Below, one piece after another: positions 61,954-64,000 of a stretch of 64,000 nt of DNA. The position numbers and the translations under genes were made by a program. The stretch comes from Actinomadura rudentiformis. GTDB taxonomy: Bacteria; Actinomycetota; Actinomycetes; Streptosporangiales; Streptosporangiaceae. The notes below the pieces were generated by a model that was not told the origin of the DNA, did not search any database, and saw nothing but the letters and a program-made list of their open reading frames with translations. Location: the NCBI RefSeq assembly GCF_008923185.1, contig NZ_WBMT01000002.1, positions 124,001 through 188,000 on the forward strand, written 5' to 3'. Position 1 is the first letter of the stretch; each line of letters opens with the position of its first letter.

Positions 61954-64000
61954 ATGCGTCGCCGAACGCCGTCCCGCCATCGCCTGGTGCCCACCCGCTC
62001 GTTCCTCCGGCGCCTTTCCCGGACCTCCATCTCCGGCCAGAGGTCCCGCCGGGGATCGGGCCGGGGCTCCCGCCGGGCCCCCCGCCGAGTTCTCAGCCGA
62101 GTCTTCCGCCGTCCGGCCGTGCTCTGGGCCAAACGGCCGAGGATGCTGCGCGGCATACGCGGCTTCCTGGCCGCCTGCCTCGCCTTCTGTCTCGTGCTGA
62201 TCGGCGCGGTCGTCGTCACGTACATCCGGACACCGCTGCCCACGGAGCCCCAGGACGGGGTGACCGACGAGGGCTCGGCGGTCTACTACGCCGACGGCCG
62301 TACGCCCGCGTTCCGGCTGGGAGCCAACCGTGAAGTGGTCCGCCATGAGCAGATCCCGGAGCACGTGCGCTGGGCCGTCATCGCGGCCGAGGATCGCGGC
62401 TTCTACAGCGGCCACGGCGTCTCGCCCATGGGGATGGCCCGGGCCCTGGTGAAGGGCGCGTCCGGCGGCGAGACCCAGGGCGGCTCCACGATCACCCAGC
62501 AGCTGGCCCGCAACTACTTCAAGGGGCTCAGCCAAAAACGCAGCTTTGACCGGAAGTTCAAGGAGATCTTCGTCGCGCTCAAGCTGGACGAGCACCGGAG
62601 CAAGAAGGAGATCCTGACGCTCTATCTCAACACCGTCTTCTTCGGCCGCCAGACCTCTGGGATCCAGGCCGCGGCTCGCGCGTACTTCGACAAGGACGTC
62701 TGGCAGCTGACCGTGGCCGAGGGCGCCCTGCTCGCCGCGATGATCCAGCGCCCCATGTACTTCCACACCCAGGGCGACACCCCGCCGGCGCGCGCCCTGC
62801 GAGCCAGATGGCAGTACGTGATCAACGGAATGGTGACGTTGGGCAAGCTGAGCCGCGCCCAGGCCGATCGGGAGCGGTTCCCGCAGACCCGGGACGAGTG
62901 GCGGGGCGTGGACGTCTCCGGGCAGACGCTGCTCGTCCGGCAGCGGGTCCTGGACGAACTGCGCGAGCTCGACGTGCCGATCCAGAGCGTGGTGAACGGG
63001 AAGCTGAAGATCTATACGAGCCTCGACCAGCGCTGGATGCGGTACGCGGAACAGGCGATGAAGGCCGCCGGGGAGCCCCGCTGGCCCGGCACCGTCCGCG
63101 CCGGGCTGATCGCGGTCGATCCGCGGGACGGCGCCGTGAAGGCGTTCTACGGCGGCGATCCGAAGCGCAGCCAGTACGACAGTGTCTTCAACCCGGTGGC
63201 GCAGGCCGGCTCGACCTTCAAGCCGTACGTGCTGGCAGCGGCGCTGCGGCGCGGCTACAGCGCCCGGTCGATCGTGAACGGCAGGTCCCCGCAGAAGTTC
63301 GCGCCGGACGGGCAGCTGACTCCGATGACCGCGCCCGGCTATCTGGTGGAGAACGACGAGAAGATCGGCTCGCTCGGCCCGGTCGACCTCGTCGAGGCGA
63401 CCGCGCAGTCGGTCAACACCGGCTACGTCAAGCTGGGCTTCGAGGCCGGGCTGGACAACGTCGCGCGGACGGCCACCGACCTCGGCGTCCCGGCGGCCGC
63501 GCTCGCCCCGTTCAAGAACCAGGCCGGCATCACGCTGGGCACCGCCACCATCCCGGCGGCGGACCAGGCGGCCGGGTACGCGGCGTTCGCCAACGGCGGC
63601 CTCGCCGTCCGGCCCCATGTCATCACGAAGATCGTCGACGCGTGGGGCCGGGAGATCCCGCTGCCGTGGCGCCGCCCCGGACGCCGCGTGCTGACCACGG
63701 AGCAGGCGGCCCAGGTGACCTATTCACTCCGCCAGACCGTCCAGAAGGGAACCGGACGCCGCGCAGCGCTCACCGACCACGAGGCGGCGGGCAAGACGGG
63801 CACCACCGACCGCAACCGCGCCGCCTGGTTCGTCGGCTTCATCCCGCAGCTGTCGACCGCGGTGATGATGACCGACACCAAGGGCGCGCCGCTGAAGGGC
63901 CTGTACAAGCAGCGCGGCACGGTCTCCGGGGAGACCACTCCGGCGATGATCTGGCGGGCGTTCATGGCCAAGGCGGGCCGCGATCTGACGTTCGAGCCGC
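61954..64000 (+). CDS. Class A penicillin-binding protein (glycosyltransferase/transpeptidase), 3' end missing
   Basis: Bifunctional peptidoglycan synthase; 682 codons are visible and the frame is open to the window end. The N-terminal 65 residues are extremely Arg-rich and cytoplasmic, followed by a transmembrane helix at 68-91. The GT51 domain has catalytic Glu146 in AAEDRGFYSGHG and the QGGSTITQQLARNYF motif. The transpeptidase domain has S-T-F-K at 420-423, S-V-N at 486-488 and K-T-G at 614-616, so all active-site motifs are intact, unlike the PBP homologue at 25935. The ATG has GAGG 4 nt upstream. It lies next to the recycling genes murQ and nagK-like. Confidence 0.92.
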   Translation, partial: MRRRTPSRHRLVPTRSFLRRLSRTSISGQRSRRGSGRGSRRAPRRVLSRVFRRPAVLWAKRPRMLRGIRGFLAACLAFCLVLIGAVVVTYIRTPLPTEPQDGVTDEGSAVYYADGRTPAFRLGANREVVRHEQIPEHVRWAVIAAEDRGFYSGHGVSPMGMARALVKGASGGETQGGSTITQQLARNYFKGLSQKRSFDRKFKEIFVALKLDEHRSKKEILTLYLNTVFFGRQTSGIQAAARAYFDKDVWQLTVAEGALLAAMIQRPMYFHTQGDTPPARALRARWQYVINGMVTLGKLSRAQADRERFPQTRDEWRGVDVSGQTLLVRQRVLDELRELDVPIQSVVNGKLKIYTSLDQRWMRYAEQAMKAAGEPRWPGTVRAGLIAVDPRDGAVKAFYGGDPKRSQYDSVFNPVAQAGSTFKPYVLAAALRRGYSARSIVNGRSPQKFAPDGQLTPMTAPGYLVENDEKIGSLGPVDLVEATAQSVNTGYVKLGFEAGLDNVARTATDLGVPAAALAPFKNQAGITLGTATIPAADQAAGYAAFANGGLAVRPHVITKIVDAWGREIPLPWRRPGRRVLTTEQAAQVTYSLRQTVQKGTGRRAALTDHEAAGKTGTTDRNRAAWFVGFIPQLSTAVMMTDTKGAPLKGLYKQRGTVSGETTPAMIWRAFMAKAGRDLTFEP

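Noticed and set aside
61702..63618. 638-codon minus-strand open frame opposite the class A PBP gene
   Set aside because: The plus strand carries intact GT51 and transpeptidase motifs; the antisense frame is compositional.

Overview
The window is about 70% GC, gene-dense and typical of a morphologically complex actinomycete. The best fit is Streptosporangiales (Streptosporangiaceae or Thermomonosporaceae type). This is an inference from family content: XRE/DUF5753, DUF397 and DUF6879 genes, a DUF574 methyltransferase, many lipoproteins, a tmRNA tag ending FALAA, and an AftD-like arabinosyltransferase in a genome with no visible mycolate genes. No rRNA, tRNA, CRISPR array, phage gene or transposase was seen.

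1-11.7 kb is a cell-envelope glycan region. An MFS exporter (cut by the window start), a GT2 glycosyltransferase and an OafA-type acyltransferase lie on the plus strand. They face a minus-strand run: a 571-aa membrane protein, a 43-aa DUF2613 protein, a GT2, a GT4 and a giant AftD-like protein. 11.7-23.3 kb is mixed metabolism and regulation: an alpha/beta hydrolase, an ECF42 sigma factor operon (DUF998, DGPF protein, sigma factor) with a recognisable ECF42-type promoter, a tandem acyl-CoA dehydrogenase, membrane proteins, a DinB-like protein, two AraC regulators with a VOC protein, and a DUF574 methyltransferase.

23.7-36.6 kb holds a secreted DUF1996 protein and the conserved ftsE-ftsX-ctpA-smpB-PBP-ssrA run on the minus strand. 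The PBP in it has lost all three transpeptidase motifs. prfB (plus strand) follows, surrounded by three related lipoprotein genes. 36.7-45.7 kb contains a 180-kDa-class NAD glutamate dehydrogenase, a Ser/Thr kinase, an NlpC/P60 hydrolase and a small protein built from three HTH units.

45.8-49.6 kb is a lower-GC accessory island bounded by two 59-bp inverted copies of one element. It carries an XRE/DUF397/DUF6879 gene set and a gene broken by a nonsense codon. 49.6-58.2 kb carries acetoacetyl-CoA synthetase, two HAD proteins, a two-gene membrane M48 metalloprotease locus with duplicated zinc modules, and pruA. 58.4-64 kb is a peptidoglycan recycling and synthesis cluster: murQ, a MurR/RpiR regulator, a divergent GlcNAc-kinase-like gene with a palindromic operator candidate between them, and a class A PBP cut by the window end.

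A recurring feature is short tandem-repeat arrays of unrelated sequence at the 3' ends of genes (about 29.7, 32.0, 35.6, 41.8 and 58.4 kb).
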